The notes under the pieces are model-generated. The model searched no databases. It had not been told where the DNA came from and saw only the letters and a program-made list of their open reading frames with translations. Below are positions 16,105 through 24,960 of a DNA stretch of 64,000 nt, one piece after another. Position numbers and translations under genes: made by a program. Source of the stretch: VXMO01 sp965219405 (GTDB lineage: Bacteria > Chloroflexota > Dehalococcoidia > UBA6926). Every line of letters starts with the position of its first letter. Within the stretch, counting starts at the first letter, position 1. Location: contig OZ244736.1 of assembly GCA_965219405.1 (NCBI GenBank), forward strand, positions 1,833,453-1,897,452, read 5' to 3'.

Positions 16105-17079
16105 TCAGTTCCGCAGCCACCCTCGCGGCACGGCTCCCGGCACAGGGACACGCTCCAGCACCTGCGCGAGCACGTCGTCCGGGGTGACACCCTGCATCCG
16201 GGCATTCGGATTGAGAATGATGCGATGCCCGAGGACCGGGTTGACCAGATACTTGATGTCGTCCGGGAGCACATAGTCGCGCCCGTCCATGACAGCGCGG
16301 GCCTGCCCTCCTCGAAAGAGTGTCAATGCGCCGCGCGGCGACGCTCCGACGTAGACGGAACCGTGTTCGCGCGTGCCGTCCACGATGTCCACGATGTATC
16401 GCTTGATGAGGTCATCTACGTACACCTGTCGCACCGTCTGTTGGAGATCCAGCGCCTCTTCCGGTGACGTGACGGGCTCAAGGGAGTCTATCGGGTGTTC
16501 AAGGCGGGTGCGATCCATGATTTCCATCTCGGAATCGATTGTCGGATAGCCAAGCGAGAGGCGCAGGAAGAAGCGGTCGCGCTGGGCCTCCGGCAGCAGA
16601 AACGTTCCTTCATGTTCGAGCGGGTTCTGCGTGGCAATCACGTGAAAAGGCTGCGGGAGGGGGTGGGTGACGCCGTCGACCGTCACCTGTCCTTCTTCCA
16701 TGGCCTCCAGCAGAGCGGATTGCGTTTTGGGAGTGCCGCGGTTGATCTCATCTGCGAGGAGGATGTGGGCGAGGACCGGGCCGGCGCGGAACTCAAACTC
16801 GCCGGTGCGCTGGTTGTAGAGGTTGACGCCGATGACATCCGTGGGAAGGAGGTCCGGAGTGAATTGGACACGCTTGAACGATGCGCCGAGGGAGACGGCG
16901 ACGCTGCGGGCCAGCATTGTCTTGCCGACGCCGGGCACGTCCTCGATCAGGAAATGGCCGCCGCCAATCACCGCAGTGAGGGCAAGTTCCGCCGCCGTGC
17001 GCTTCCCCACGATGACCCGTTCGACGTTTTCCAACGTCCTATCGACAATTTCACGCGCGCGGTCAACCGTGGCTACCAC
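16105..17079 (-). CDS. MoxR-family AAA+ ATPase
   Basis: A 324-residue AAA_3 ATPase. The Walker A is EDVPGVGKTMLA, the Walker B is ILLADEINRG, sensor 1 is VIATQNPLEHEGTF, and the C-terminal lid domain has GASPRGALTL. MoxR proteins act as chaperone-like ATPases that activate or assemble partner complexes, usually with vWA/DUF58 proteins, and here the DUF58 gene follows directly. It is the first gene of the four-gene minus-strand operon MoxR-DUF58-TgpA-like-ogt, and is divergent from thiN with a 110-bp intergenic region. Confidence 0.94.
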   Translation of the reverse strand: MVATVDRAREIVDRTLENVERVIVGKRTAAELALTAVIGGGHFLIEDVPGVGKTMLARSVAVSLGASFKRVQFTPDLLPTDVIGVNLYNQRTGEFEFRAGPVLAHILLADEINRGTPKTQSALLEAMEEGQVTVDGVTHPLPQPFHVIATQNPLEHEGTFLLPEAQRDRFFLRLSLGYPTIDSEMEIMDRTRLEHPIDSLEPVTSPEEALDLQQTVRQVYVDDLIKRYIVDIVDGTREHGSVYVGASPRGALTLFRGGQARAVMDGRDYVLPDDIKYLVNPVLGHRIILNPNARMQGVTPDDVLAQVLERVPVPGAVPRGWLRN

Positions 17080-17189
17080 TGTCTACCCCCAGCCGGATCC
17101 CTACCCTGCGCTTGATACTAGTATAGGTTGGCGGGCATGAACGCCCCTCGCCGCCCCGCAAGTCAAACGACAATACCACAGCAAGCCTT

Positions 17190-17882
17190 ATGAACACCCA
17201 CGATTCACCACAGAAGGAACCCTTGACGGCCTGCATTGTCGCAGGCGGACGCATCACGCTGGGCGACCGCGTCAGGACAATCCTGCGAGAGAGCGCCATC
17301 ATCATCGCCGCGGACCGCGGTCTGAACACGTGCCTTGATCTGAACATCACGCCGACGGTTTGCATCGGGGATTTCGACTCGGCGTCGGACGATGCTGTAC
17401 GTACCGCGCTTGAGCGTGGTTGGCCGGTGATTGAGCATCCGCCGGAGAAGGCGGCGACGGACGCTGAGCTGGCGGTGGATGAGGCAATCGCGAGGGGGGC
17501 AACGAGGATCCGCATCCTCGGAGGGCTGACGGGGCCGGACCGGCTGGACCACGGAGCGGCGAACCTGATGCTGTTGGCACGGCCGGACTTGGGCGGAATT
17601 GATATCCGATTGGTTGATGAGTACCGGGAGGCGTTCGTCATCGGGAAGGGTGAATCCGCTTACGTTGCCGGTCAGCAAGGCGACTATGTGACGGTGCTGC
17701 CGCTCTCGGAGACTGGAGCGACGGTCACGACGTGGGGGCTCAAGTACGATCTGCTTGGCATCTCATTGGCCTATGGCTCAACGCGCGGGGTGAGCAATGA
17801 GTTGGCGTGGCGGGAGGCGAACATCATCGTGGAAGAGGGGCGGGTGCTGGTGATGCAGGAGCGGGGTGGGTCCGGGGAGTAA
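17190..17882 (+). CDS. thiN: Thiamine pyrophosphokinase
   Basis: Converts thiamine and ATP to thiamine pyrophosphate. The nucleotide/metal motif GDFDS (60-64), the TDAELA motif (90-95) and GGLTGPDRLDH (111-121) are the hallmarks of bacterial TPK; the C-terminal thiamine-binding beta domain includes STRGVSNE. 230 residues is slightly longer than usual. The ATG at 17190 has a weak ribosome binding site. A TTG at 17222, about 6 nt after AGAAGGAA, is an alternative start just before the first beta strand. It converges on the thiamine transporter operon, so salvage (uptake then pyrophosphorylation) is fully encoded here. Confidence 0.92.
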   Translation: MNTHDSPQKEPLTACIVAGGRITLGDRVRTILRESAIIIAADRGLNTCLDLNITPTVCIGDFDSASDDAVRTALERGWPVIEHPPEKAATDAELAVDEAIARGATRIRILGGLTGPDRLDHGAANLMLLARPDLGGIDIRLVDEYREAFVIGKGESAYVAGQQGDYVTVLPLSETGATVTTWGLKYDLLGISLAYGSTRGVSNELAWREANIIVEEGRVLVMQERGGSGE

Positions 17883-17927
17883 GGGGTTAGAAGGCGGTGC
17901 GGAATCTGGCTGCACATTGTGATTCAG

Positions 17928-17995
17928 ATTCCCGCCTTCGCGGGAATGACGGTAGTGGAAGCGGGAATGACGGCAGTGGGTACGGAATGACGGGA
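17928..17995. repeat. REP/dRS3-like palindrome with degenerate tandem half-units
   Basis: ATTCCCGC-CTTC-GCGGGAAT (17928-17947) is followed by two imperfect 21-bp copies of its right half beginning GGGAATGACGG. It lies between the convergent thiN and thiQ genes. Confidence 0.85.
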
Positions 17996-18005
17996 CGGTT
18001 GGGGG

Positions 18006-19070
18006 CTATTCCACCCAGTTGAGCAGGCGGGTTTGGTTCCAGTCTATGGTGACTGAGGTGGGTGTATAGGGTTGGGGGCGGGTGGCTGTAGCGCCGACGG
18101 GGACGCGGGCGCGGAGGGTCTCACCACGAATGTTCAGCGTTACGTCGTAGGTGCCGCCCTGGAGGGTGACGTCTTCGACTTTCGCGTCCGTACCGCCATG
18201 GCCGGGCGCGGCGAGTGTTACGGCCTCCGGGGGGATTAGGGCCGTGCAGTGGGGGGCGGCGGGGGTTTCGGCGGGTTGCCATGATCCGAGGGCACAGTGG
18301 GCTTCGTTGGCGCCGTCGGCTCTTGTTGAGACCTCGCATGGGAAGAGGTTTTCGTGGCCGAGGAAACGGGCGACGAACGGTGTCGCGGGGTTGAGCCACA
18401 CATCCTCGGGCGGACCGTGCTGAACGGCTCTGCCGTGCTCCAGCACGAGGATATCGTCTGCGACTGCGAACGCTTCATCGTGGTCGTGGGTGACATAGAT
18501 GAGGGTGACACCCTCGCGGTCGCGGATACGGCGGATCTCCTGCGCTAGCTGCTCGCGGAGGCGGCGGTCGAGCGCGCCTAACGGCTCATCGAGCATGAGG
18601 AGACGGGGACGGGGAGCAAGGGAACGTGCGAGGGCGACGCGTTGCTGCTCGCCGCCGGATATTGCATCGACGGAGCGGTCGGCGAGCGGCTCAATTCGCA
18701 TCAGCTCCAGTAATTCATTGACACGATTCTGGATCGCTTCGGCCCCCCACCGTTGGCTGCGTAGGCCGAAGGCGATATTGTCGCGGACGTTGAGATGGGG
18801 AAAGAGGGCGAGGTCCTGGTGCATGAGCCCAAATCCGCGGTGGTGGGGCGGCACGGCGACCAATGATTCGCCGTTCATGGTGATATCTCCGCCGTCCGGC
18901 GTTTCAAGCCCGGCGATGAGGCGGAGAAGGGTGCTCTTGCCGCAGCCGCTGGGGCCAAGCACGGCGAGGGATCTGCCTTCGGCCAAGTCAATCGTGACAT
19001 CGGAGAGGGCGGGCGCCTGGGCGGCGTCGTAGGTCTTGGTTAGGTTGGTGACGGTCAGCAGGTTTGTCAT
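18006..19070 (-). CDS. thiQ: Thiamine ABC transporter, ATP-binding protein
   Basis: A 354-residue ABC ATPase with Walker A GPSGCGKST, signature SGGEQQRVALARSL, Walker B LLMLDEPLGALD and the H-loop VTHDHDEA. Unlike the roughly 230-residue E. coli ThiQ, it has an extra C-terminal region of about 110 residues. This resembles the TOBE-type regulatory domain of spermidine/iron-type importers (Pot/Fbp). The thiamine assignment comes from the operon: a TPP riboswitch, a ThiB-like binding protein and a fused ThiP-like permease precede it, and TPK lies beside it. It starts 2 nt after the permease stop. Confidence 0.88.
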   Translation of the reverse strand: MTNLLTVTNLTKTYDAAQAPALSDVTIDLAEGRSLAVLGPSGCGKSTLLRLIAGLETPDGGDITMNGESLVAVPPHHRGFGLMHQDLALFPHLNVRDNIAFGLRSQRWGAEAIQNRVNELLELMRIEPLADRSVDAISGGEQQRVALARSLAPRPRLLMLDEPLGALDRRLREQLAQEIRRIRDREGVTLIYVTHDHDEAFAVADDILVLEHGRAVQHGPPEDVWLNPATPFVARFLGHENLFPCEVSTRADGANEAHCALGSWQPAETPAAPHCTALIPPEAVTLAAPGHGGTDAKVEDVTLQGGTYDVTLNIRGETLRARVPVGATATRPQPYTPTSVTIDWNQTRLLNWVE

Positions 19071-19072
19071 GG

Positions 19073-20731
19073 CTAGAATTCTCCCCAGCCACGGTAGCGG
19101 GCGCGCTCGATGAGGAAGAATCCTGCGCCGGCGACGACCATGAGGACGGTGCTCATGGCGAGTGCGCTCGCGAGGTTGATTGCGCCCGGGCGGGTCAGGT
19201 AATTGAGGATGGCAACAGGCATGGTTGTGTATTCGGGTCGGTTGAGGAGGAGCGTCGCGCCAAACTCGCCGAGGGAGACGGCGAACGCAAAGACGCTGCC
19301 AACGAGGATGGCCCGGGAGAGGATAGGGAGATCGACTCGCAGGGCGGCAGCAAGAGGGCTTGCTCCGAGTACGTGGGCGGCCTCTCGCAGGTGCGGGCGG
19401 ATGGCCCGCATGGTTGAAAGGACGACGCGAATGACGAACGGATACGCGATGAGGGTATGGGCAAGGATGATGGGCACGACGGTGGTTCGAACGTCGAACG
19501 CGCCGACTCTCAGACTGAGCAAGTAGCCGAGACCAAGTGTGACGGCTGAGACTCCGAGTGGAAGCATATAAAGGGCATCAAGAGGGTTTCGCCACCATGC
19601 TCTCGGATTTCGCAGGCCGTAGGCCGCAAGGACGCCGAGCGGCACGGCGAGTATGACCGTGACGGCGGCGAATGCAAGCGAGTTGCGAATGGCCGCCACC
19701 GGGGAGATGTAAAAGTATTCATTGCGGTCATTGGACATGATGGCCGTGTACCCATCCAGCCCGAGCCCATCAGGAGTGATGAATGAACGCAGGAGAAGCG
19801 CAAGAGGCGGGGAGAGGACGAGGAGCACGGAGGCGAGAGCGCCGATTCGCATGATGTGGTCCGCCTTTGAGAGGCCAGTGGCCGCCGGCGCGCCTTGAGC
19901 GCGGAGTCGGATGCGGGTGACGGCCGCAGATTGGAGTTTGACGTACGCCCAGAGCATGCCGAATGTCGCGATGAGCTGAGTGAGGGCGAGGGCGGCGGCG
20001 ATGTGCGGCCTGAATAGCTTTGTCATGAGCGTGTAGATTTCGACTTCAAGCGTTGCGTGCTGTGGCGCGCCGAGAATGAGGATGATTCCGAAGCTTGTAA
20101 AGGTGAACAGGAAAATCAGGGCGGCGGCAGCAGCGATGGCAGGCAGCAAGAGCGGCAGCGTCACCTGAAAAAAGACACGGCGGGGTGATGCACCCAGCAT
20201 GGCGGCGGCTTCCTGCACTGCGGGATCCATGTTCGCCCAGAAGGTGGAGATGAGCCGCACGACGATGGCGTATTCATAGACGACGTGGGCGATGAGGATG
20301 ATGGCGAAGGTGTTGAGGAGTCTGATGGGCGGGTCATCGAGTCCAAACAGACCCGTAAGAGCGTCGTTGGCCAGCCCTGACGGCCCGAGGAGGGAGAGCA
20401 GGCCAAGCGCCATCACGATGGGTGGAAGGATAAACGGAATCGTTATCGCGGCAAGAAGCGCGCTCCGCCCACGGAATCGGTGACGGGCGAAGACGTAGGC
20501 AGACGGGAGGCCGAACGCAAGCGCGAGGATGGTGGAGAGGGCCGCCTGCCACGCGGTGAAGATGAAGCGGCCCCTGAGATAGGGATCACTCGCCGCATCA
20601 ATGAACGGTTGGAGAATGCCCTGCCCGTCCCAGCCGAGGCCGATACGCATGATGCTGACAAGGGGCCAGGCGAAGGCCACCACCAGGAAGGTTAGCGGCA
20701 GGGCAACCCGTGCTATGCGCCACAGATTCAC
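19073..20731 (-). CDS. thiP: Thiamine ABC transporter, fused permease
   Basis: A double-length permease with about 12 membrane helices and two EAA loops, EAAAMLGASPRR in the first half and EAAHVLGASPLA in the second. This is the ThiP/FbpB architecture, in which one polypeptide replaces a permease dimer. I chose the GTG at 20731 (552 residues, starting MNLWRIARVALP) because AAGGG lies 7 nt upstream and the first helix follows at once. The frame stays open to 20827, but that extension is not membrane-like. It lies between the binding-protein and ATPase genes, with about 150 bp separating it from thiB. Confidence 0.88.
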   Translation of the reverse strand: MNLWRIARVALPLTFLVVAFAWPLVSIMRIGLGWDGQGILQPFIDAASDPYLRGRFIFTAWQAALSTILALAFGLPSAYVFARHRFRGRSALLAAITIPFILPPIVMALGLLSLLGPSGLANDALTGLFGLDDPPIRLLNTFAIILIAHVVYEYAIVVRLISTFWANMDPAVQEAAAMLGASPRRVFFQVTLPLLLPAIAAAAALIFLFTFTSFGIILILGAPQHATLEVEIYTLMTKLFRPHIAAALALTQLIATFGMLWAYVKLQSAAVTRIRLRAQGAPAATGLSKADHIMRIGALASVLLVLSPPLALLLRSFITPDGLGLDGYTAIMSNDRNEYFYISPVAAIRNSLAFAAVTVILAVPLGVLAAYGLRNPRAWWRNPLDALYMLPLGVSAVTLGLGYLLSLRVGAFDVRTTVVPIILAHTLIAYPFVIRVVLSTMRAIRPHLREAAHVLGASPLAAALRVDLPILSRAILVGSVFAFAVSLGEFGATLLLNRPEYTTMPVAILNYLTRPGAINLASALAMSTVLMVVAGAGFFLIERARYRGWGEF

Positions 20732-20884
20732 TTGACTACCCTTCACTTCATCCGCCAATTCGGGGCGGTGTCTTGCTCTCGGCAGGCATGCAAGAAATGG
20801 GCGGGGGACCGCTCTCCAACCCCCCATTAAAGCGGCACCCCATGTGAGCCAGCGTCAAACCGACCAACTTTTTTACAGCGGCGT

Positions 20885-22000
20885 TTAGTTCCTCATCAGT
20901 GCGATCCATTCATCGATCCAGCGTTCACGGTTTTCCGCAATCGTGCCGGGACTGAGCAGCGCCGGATCATCCGGGATAGGGGCGAATTCGAATACGTCCG
21001 GCAGTTCGGCCTGTTCGTTCGCGGGATAGACCCACATAAGGGTGGGAAAGTCTTCCTGGAATCTTTGATCCATCACAAAGTCCACGAATTGCTGCGCAAG
21101 CTCCTTGTTGCGTACACCGTCCAGGATGCCTATGCCCTCAATCTGGAGAAAGGCGGAATTGTCGCCCACCACGTTGGCGGTTGGCGGCTCCGTCAACGCG
21201 CCCTCGGAGTAGAAGACCTCCGCAGCGGGGCTGGTCATGTAGCTGACGACGATGGGACGATCGCCCTCATAGAGCGAGAAGGCCGTGTAATAGGCATCAG
21301 TCCATCCGTCAGTGATGAGAACTTCGTTTTCATGCAAGTCCGTCCAGTAGTCTTGCCACGTGTAATCCCCGTCCTCACCGAACGCGGAAACAGTTGCCAG
21401 GAGGAAGGCGAGGCCGGGCGACGAGGTAGCAGGATTCTGGACGGCAGTCAGCCCGCGATACTGCGGGTTTGTAAGAGATTCGAGGTTTTCCGGAGGAGCG
21501 ATGCCCTGTTCGTCAAACCACGCGATGTGGTAGTTCAGTGCGACGAAACCATAGTCGACGGGCATGACGTGGTTGGAGGAGTCGAGTTGATACTCACTCG
21601 GCACCTTGTCGAGCATGGGCGACCGGTATTCGATGAAAATCTCCTCGTCCAGAGCCCTGCCAAGGAACGTGTTGTCGATGCCGTACAGAAGATCGGCAGT
21701 GGGCGCGTCCTTAGCCAGGATGGCCTTGGTGAGCGTTTCACCGGCATCACCGGACTTGAGGATTGTCACCGTGGCATCATGCTCTTCCTCGAACTCCGCA
21801 ATGACGTCCTCGCTGATATTGAAGCTGTCATGGGACATGATGATGAGGTCGCGCGGCGCGTCTTCAGTGTTGATGCTAATACTGACGTTGTCACAGGCAA
21901 CGCCGAGCGTCGCCAGGACGACGACAAGCACGACTGCTGCCGTTCGGAGCAGCCACCCTCCGCGCCTTTGCCGTGAAAACCTTGCCGTCGTTCGATCCAT
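20885..22000 (-). CDS. thiB: Thiamine-binding lipoprotein of ABC transporter
   Basis: A 371-residue type-2 periplasmic-binding-protein fold. An N-terminal hydrophobic signal (about 17-35) ends in the lipobox LGVAC with acylated Cys36, so it should be a membrane-anchored lipoprotein. The body matches the ThiB/TbpA group of extracellular solute-binding proteins (for example ADLLYGIDNTFLGRAL, PVDYGFVALNYH and LMWVYPAN). It captures thiamine for ThiP/ThiQ. It is the first gene after a TPP riboswitch and intrinsic terminator, which should shut off the operon when TPP is plentiful. Confidence 0.92.
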   Translation of the reverse strand: MDRTTARFSRQRRGGWLLRTAAVVLVVVLATLGVACDNVSISINTEDAPRDLIIMSHDSFNISEDVIAEFEEEHDATVTILKSGDAGETLTKAILAKDAPTADLLYGIDNTFLGRALDEEIFIEYRSPMLDKVPSEYQLDSSNHVMPVDYGFVALNYHIAWFDEQGIAPPENLESLTNPQYRGLTAVQNPATSSPGLAFLLATVSAFGEDGDYTWQDYWTDLHENEVLITDGWTDAYYTAFSLYEGDRPIVVSYMTSPAAEVFYSEGALTEPPTANVVGDNSAFLQIEGIGILDGVRNKELAQQFVDFVMDQRFQEDFPTLMWVYPANEQAELPDVFEFAPIPDDPALLSPGTIAENRERWIDEWIALMRN

Positions 22001-22021
22001 AACTATTCCCCCAAGACCCTC

Positions 22022-22056
22022 ATCAAAAAAACAAAGCCGCTGAACATGTCAGCGGC
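22022..22056 (-). terminator. Intrinsic terminator of the TPP riboswitch
   Basis: On the minus strand, GCCGCTGA-CATGT-TCAGCGGC (perfect 8-bp stem) is followed by TTTGTTTTTTGATG. It lies between the aptamer and the thiB start, as expected of the expression platform of a transcriptional OFF riboswitch. Confidence 0.88.
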
Positions 22057-22092
22057 GTTCATTGGAATCCGGAAATGCCAAGGCATCTCCGC

Positions 22093-22190
22093 AGCCTCTT
22101 CCCTCCGCTGGCATTACCCAGCTCAGGTTCCGACGGTCGCCCCGATCCCAATGTCGGGGCCTCTCAGCCGGGCACACCCAGCTCCCGCAA
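22093..22190 (-). ncRNA. TPP (THI-box) riboswitch
   Basis: On the minus strand the THI-box core is complete: GGGAGC, then GGCTGAGAGG, then GAACCTGA, then CTGGGTAATGCCAGCG and GGAGGGAAG. A variable GC-rich stem separates the two halves (about 22133-22160). The RNA binds thiamine pyrophosphate and precedes the terminator at 22022-22056 and the thiBPQ operon. This is direct evidence that the ABC transporter handles thiamine or a precursor. Confidence 0.96.
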
Positions 22191-22218
22191 GACCCGTATT
22201 CAGTTGTTACTGGCGCGC

Positions 22219-22247
22219 AGTATACATACCAAGACAGGCGCTGTCCA
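22219..22247 (-). promoter_or_regulatory. Promoter of the TPP riboswitch/thiBPQ operon
   Basis: Minus strand TGGACA (22247-22242), a 17-nt spacer and TATACT (22224-22219). Transcription would begin near 22211, about 20 nt before the aptamer. Confidence 0.7.
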
Positions 22248-22332
22248 TCAACCCCGCCAACCGTTCGCCAAATCGTTAGAATGTTCGGTAATGGACGGAG
22301 CACACATGACCATGCTGTACGCGGTTTAAGAC

Positions 22333-23277
22333 ATGTTCAAGGGAGCCCGACCAACGGATTTTGCCGGCCTGCTCGGGCTGGCATCCCGCCCCACAACCGA
22401 CCACGCTTTCCCGTATACGCAGTTGGGGAAGGAGAGGGGGGTTGAGCGATCGATCGCACGAATCGTGGGCACAGCCTCCCTGCCGAGAAAGGGCGAGACG
22501 CTTGGTCTTGTCCTCAAGGATGGCAAGAGGCCGGGCGGACTAGCCGTCGTCCGGGGCACGGAGGGCGGTTCTTCATGGGAAATCGAGCATCTGCTTGTGC
22601 CACCGGACGCGGAAGGGCTATGCGCGGAACTGTTGCCACAACTCGACAGGATGCTGCGTCCCAAGAAAGGGACGACTATCTTTCTTCGGGTCTCGGACGA
22701 TAGCCCAATCCTGGAGTCGGTGGGCAGCGCCGGTTTTCGGGGTTACGCGGAGGAAGAGCTCTTCGTGCGGCCTGCCGGAGATCGGGCGATGCGTGAGATT
22801 CCGGCCACCGTCAGCATCAAGGTTCTTACGGAACCCGCGGATTTCCGGTTATTCCGTCTCCACACATCATGGGCGCCTGTTGAGATGCGCGCGGCGGACG
22901 GTATGACGGTGCGTGAGTGGCAGGAGTCGTTGGCGACGCGGTGGATCGACGTGCGCAAGACAACGGACATTGTGGCGTCCGCGGACGGCGTGGAGCAGAT
23001 CGGGTGGGTGAGATTCGGACAGGTAGGCTCCAACTCGGTGATAGCCCGATGCGCAGTATCTCCCGAACAACCTGAGGCGGTCGAGGCGCTGATTGAGTCA
23101 GTCATCCAGTCATCCGGCCGTTCACGGACGATTATGTTCCTGACTCCTACTCACGATGCGGCCACCGCCCGGGCTTTGATGTCGCGTGGATTCCGCTCGG
23201 AGGCGACGTACAAGAGCTTTGCCTGCCAGATGGGGCAACGAGTTCTTGAGGGCGCATTCGCACCCGTAGGCCTTTAG
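22333..23277 (+). CDS. Conserved hypothetical protein, GNAT-like halves
   Basis: 314 residues with no clear catalytic motif. The sequence reads as two alpha/beta halves, each ending in a strand-turn-helix like that of GNAT acetyltransferases (ILESVGSAGFRGYAEEELF near 120-140; ALMSRGFRSEATYKSFAC near 280-300). The order of strands also fits a tandem GNAT fold that may have lost acetyl-CoA binding. It has no membrane segment. It is followed 74 nt later, on the same strand, by the AAA/R3H gene, so the two may be co-transcribed. Function unknown; the fold guess is weak inference. Confidence 0.6.
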   Translation: MFKGARPTDFAGLLGLASRPTTDHAFPYTQLGKERGVERSIARIVGTASLPRKGETLGLVLKDGKRPGGLAVVRGTEGGSSWEIEHLLVPPDAEGLCAELLPQLDRMLRPKKGTTIFLRVSDDSPILESVGSAGFRGYAEEELFVRPAGDRAMREIPATVSIKVLTEPADFRLFRLHTSWAPVEMRAADGMTVREWQESLATRWIDVRKTTDIVASADGVEQIGWVRFGQVGSNSVIARCAVSPEQPEAVEALIESVIQSSGRSRTIMFLTPTHDAATARALMSRGFRSEATYKSFACQMGQRVLEGAFAPVGL

Positions 23278-23351
23278 CGCGGATGGCAGAATTTCTGGCG
23301 CGCGTGCGGTAAGCTCAAAGCAGGATCTTCGGGGGCGAAAGGGGAACACGT

Positions 23352-24953
23352 TTGGAGCAGCAGGTCTACATTGCCAGCGAGTCGGAAACCGACGATATGG
23401 AGGCGCTTTTCTCCGCTCTTCCGCCGCGCATCTCCATCCCCCTTCGCACCCACGGCAACTCCGGTCAGCTCCTCGAGATTGTGCTGGACCTTGGCCGCAA
23501 ACCGGAGGCCCGCTTTCTTGATGCCGAGATTGAGTTGAGCGACTCAGAGATCACGTCAGAGGATCTCGATTACATCGTGGGGCACGTCGGCGAGTTCAAC
23601 GACGACAACCGCGCGGGGATCGAACGAACACTGCATCGGATTTCGGCGATCAAGAACCGTCAGGGGCGCGTTGTGGGGATCACGTGCCGCGTGGGGCGGG
23701 CGATCTTCGGAACGATCAAGATTATCGAGGACCTCATCACGGACGGCGGTAATATCCTGTTGCTTGGGCGTCCCGGCATCGGCAAGACGACGATGCTCCG
23801 CGAGGTGGCGCGCGTTCTCGCGGATGATGCGCTACGACGTGTGATCATTGTTGATACGTCCAACGAGATTGCCGGGGACGGGGATATTCCGCATCCCTCG
23901 TTGGGACATGCACGACGTATGCAGGTGCCGCAGCCGCATCAACAGCACCGGGTGATGATTGAGGCAGTGGAGAACCACATGCCGGAGGTCATCATCATCG
24001 ATGAGATCGGCACGGAGGCGGAGGCCGCCGCCGCACGCACGATAGCGGAACGCGGCGTGCAGCTCATCGGCACCGCTCACGGAAACCGGCTGGATAATCT
24101 CGTTCAAAATCCAACGCTTGCGGACCTGGTGGGCGGGATACAGGCCGTAACACTGGGCGATGAGGAGGCGCGGCGACGGCGGACACGCAAGACGGTCCTG
24201 GAGCGCAAGGCGCCTCCGACGTTCAACGTGGTTGTGGAGATTCGCAGCCGCACCGAGGTGGCAGTTCACGCGGACGTGGCGCGGACCGTGGACATGATGC
24301 TGCGCGGCGCGCCGGCGCGGCCGCAGACCAGAAAGATCAGCGACGAAGGGGCGGTTGAGGAAACCGAGGGCGACCAGGAATCGTTTGGGTTAATCGGCGC
24401 AGGCCGCCCGACCTACCAGATGGACGAGGAACGAGAGCTGGACGAATCCCGCGAGGCGGACTACCGGCGGACATCCGCCGATGTCTTCGCACACGGTATC
24501 GGGCGGGGAAAGCTTGAGGAAACGTTGTACACGCTGAGCCTCCCGTTTCGCGTGGTTGATTCGATCAGTTCCGCAGACGTGATGCTGACGACGAAGCAGT
24601 TGTACCGTCGGCGCACACCGGCGGTGCGGTCCGCGGAGGAGAACCACGTTCCGGTGTACGTGCTTCGGAAGAATACGCCGACGCAGCTTGAACAGGCGCT
24701 GCAGGCCATCGCGCATTCACGCGGTATTGCGGAGGACATCGAGTCGATCCTGGAGGACACGGAGGAATCGCTGCAACGGGTTCTGGCCGGGGACATGGAT
24801 GAGATCGAATTGAGGCCACAGAATGCGTATATCCGCAGGCTCCAGCACCAGATGGCGCAAGAGGCGAGCCTGCAATCGCATTCAAATGGTCGGGAGCCGA
24901 ACCGGCGCGTTCGGGTCTATCGGGCGAGCGAAGCCGTCGGAGCCGGACGCTAA
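23352..24953 (+). CDS. AAA ATPase with R3H domain (SpoIIIAA-like)
   Basis: 533 residues, TTG start preceded by AAAGGGG at 8 nt. The central AAA region resembles the stage III sporulation AA / R3H-associated ATPases: Walker A LLLGRPGIGKTTMLREVARVL, Walker B VIIIDEIGTEAEA and an arginine-rich segment (EEARRRRTRKTVLERKAPP). The last 100 residues hold an R3H-type single-strand nucleic-acid-binding domain (QALQAIAHSRGIAED, then a basic tail NRRVRVYRA). Homologues occur in cyanobacteria and Chloroflexota that do not sporulate. A role in nucleic-acid or protein handling is likely, but unproven. tmk follows after 7 nt. Confidence 0.85.
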   Translation: MEQQVYIASESETDDMEALFSALPPRISIPLRTHGNSGQLLEIVLDLGRKPEARFLDAEIELSDSEITSEDLDYIVGHVGEFNDDNRAGIERTLHRISAIKNRQGRVVGITCRVGRAIFGTIKIIEDLITDGGNILLLGRPGIGKTTMLREVARVLADDALRRVIIVDTSNEIAGDGDIPHPSLGHARRMQVPQPHQQHRVMIEAVENHMPEVIIIDEIGTEAEAAAARTIAERGVQLIGTAHGNRLDNLVQNPTLADLVGGIQAVTLGDEEARRRRTRKTVLERKAPPTFNVVVEIRSRTEVAVHADVARTVDMMLRGAPARPQTRKISDEGAVEETEGDQESFGLIGAGRPTYQMDEERELDESREADYRRTSADVFAHGIGRGKLEETLYTLSLPFRVVDSISSADVMLTTKQLYRRRTPAVRSAEENHVPVYVLRKNTPTQLEQALQAIAHSRGIAEDIESILEDTEESLQRVLAGDMDEIELRPQNAYIRRLQHQMAQEASLQSHSNGREPNRRVRVYRASEAVGAGR

Positions 24954-24960
24954 CGCAGCC

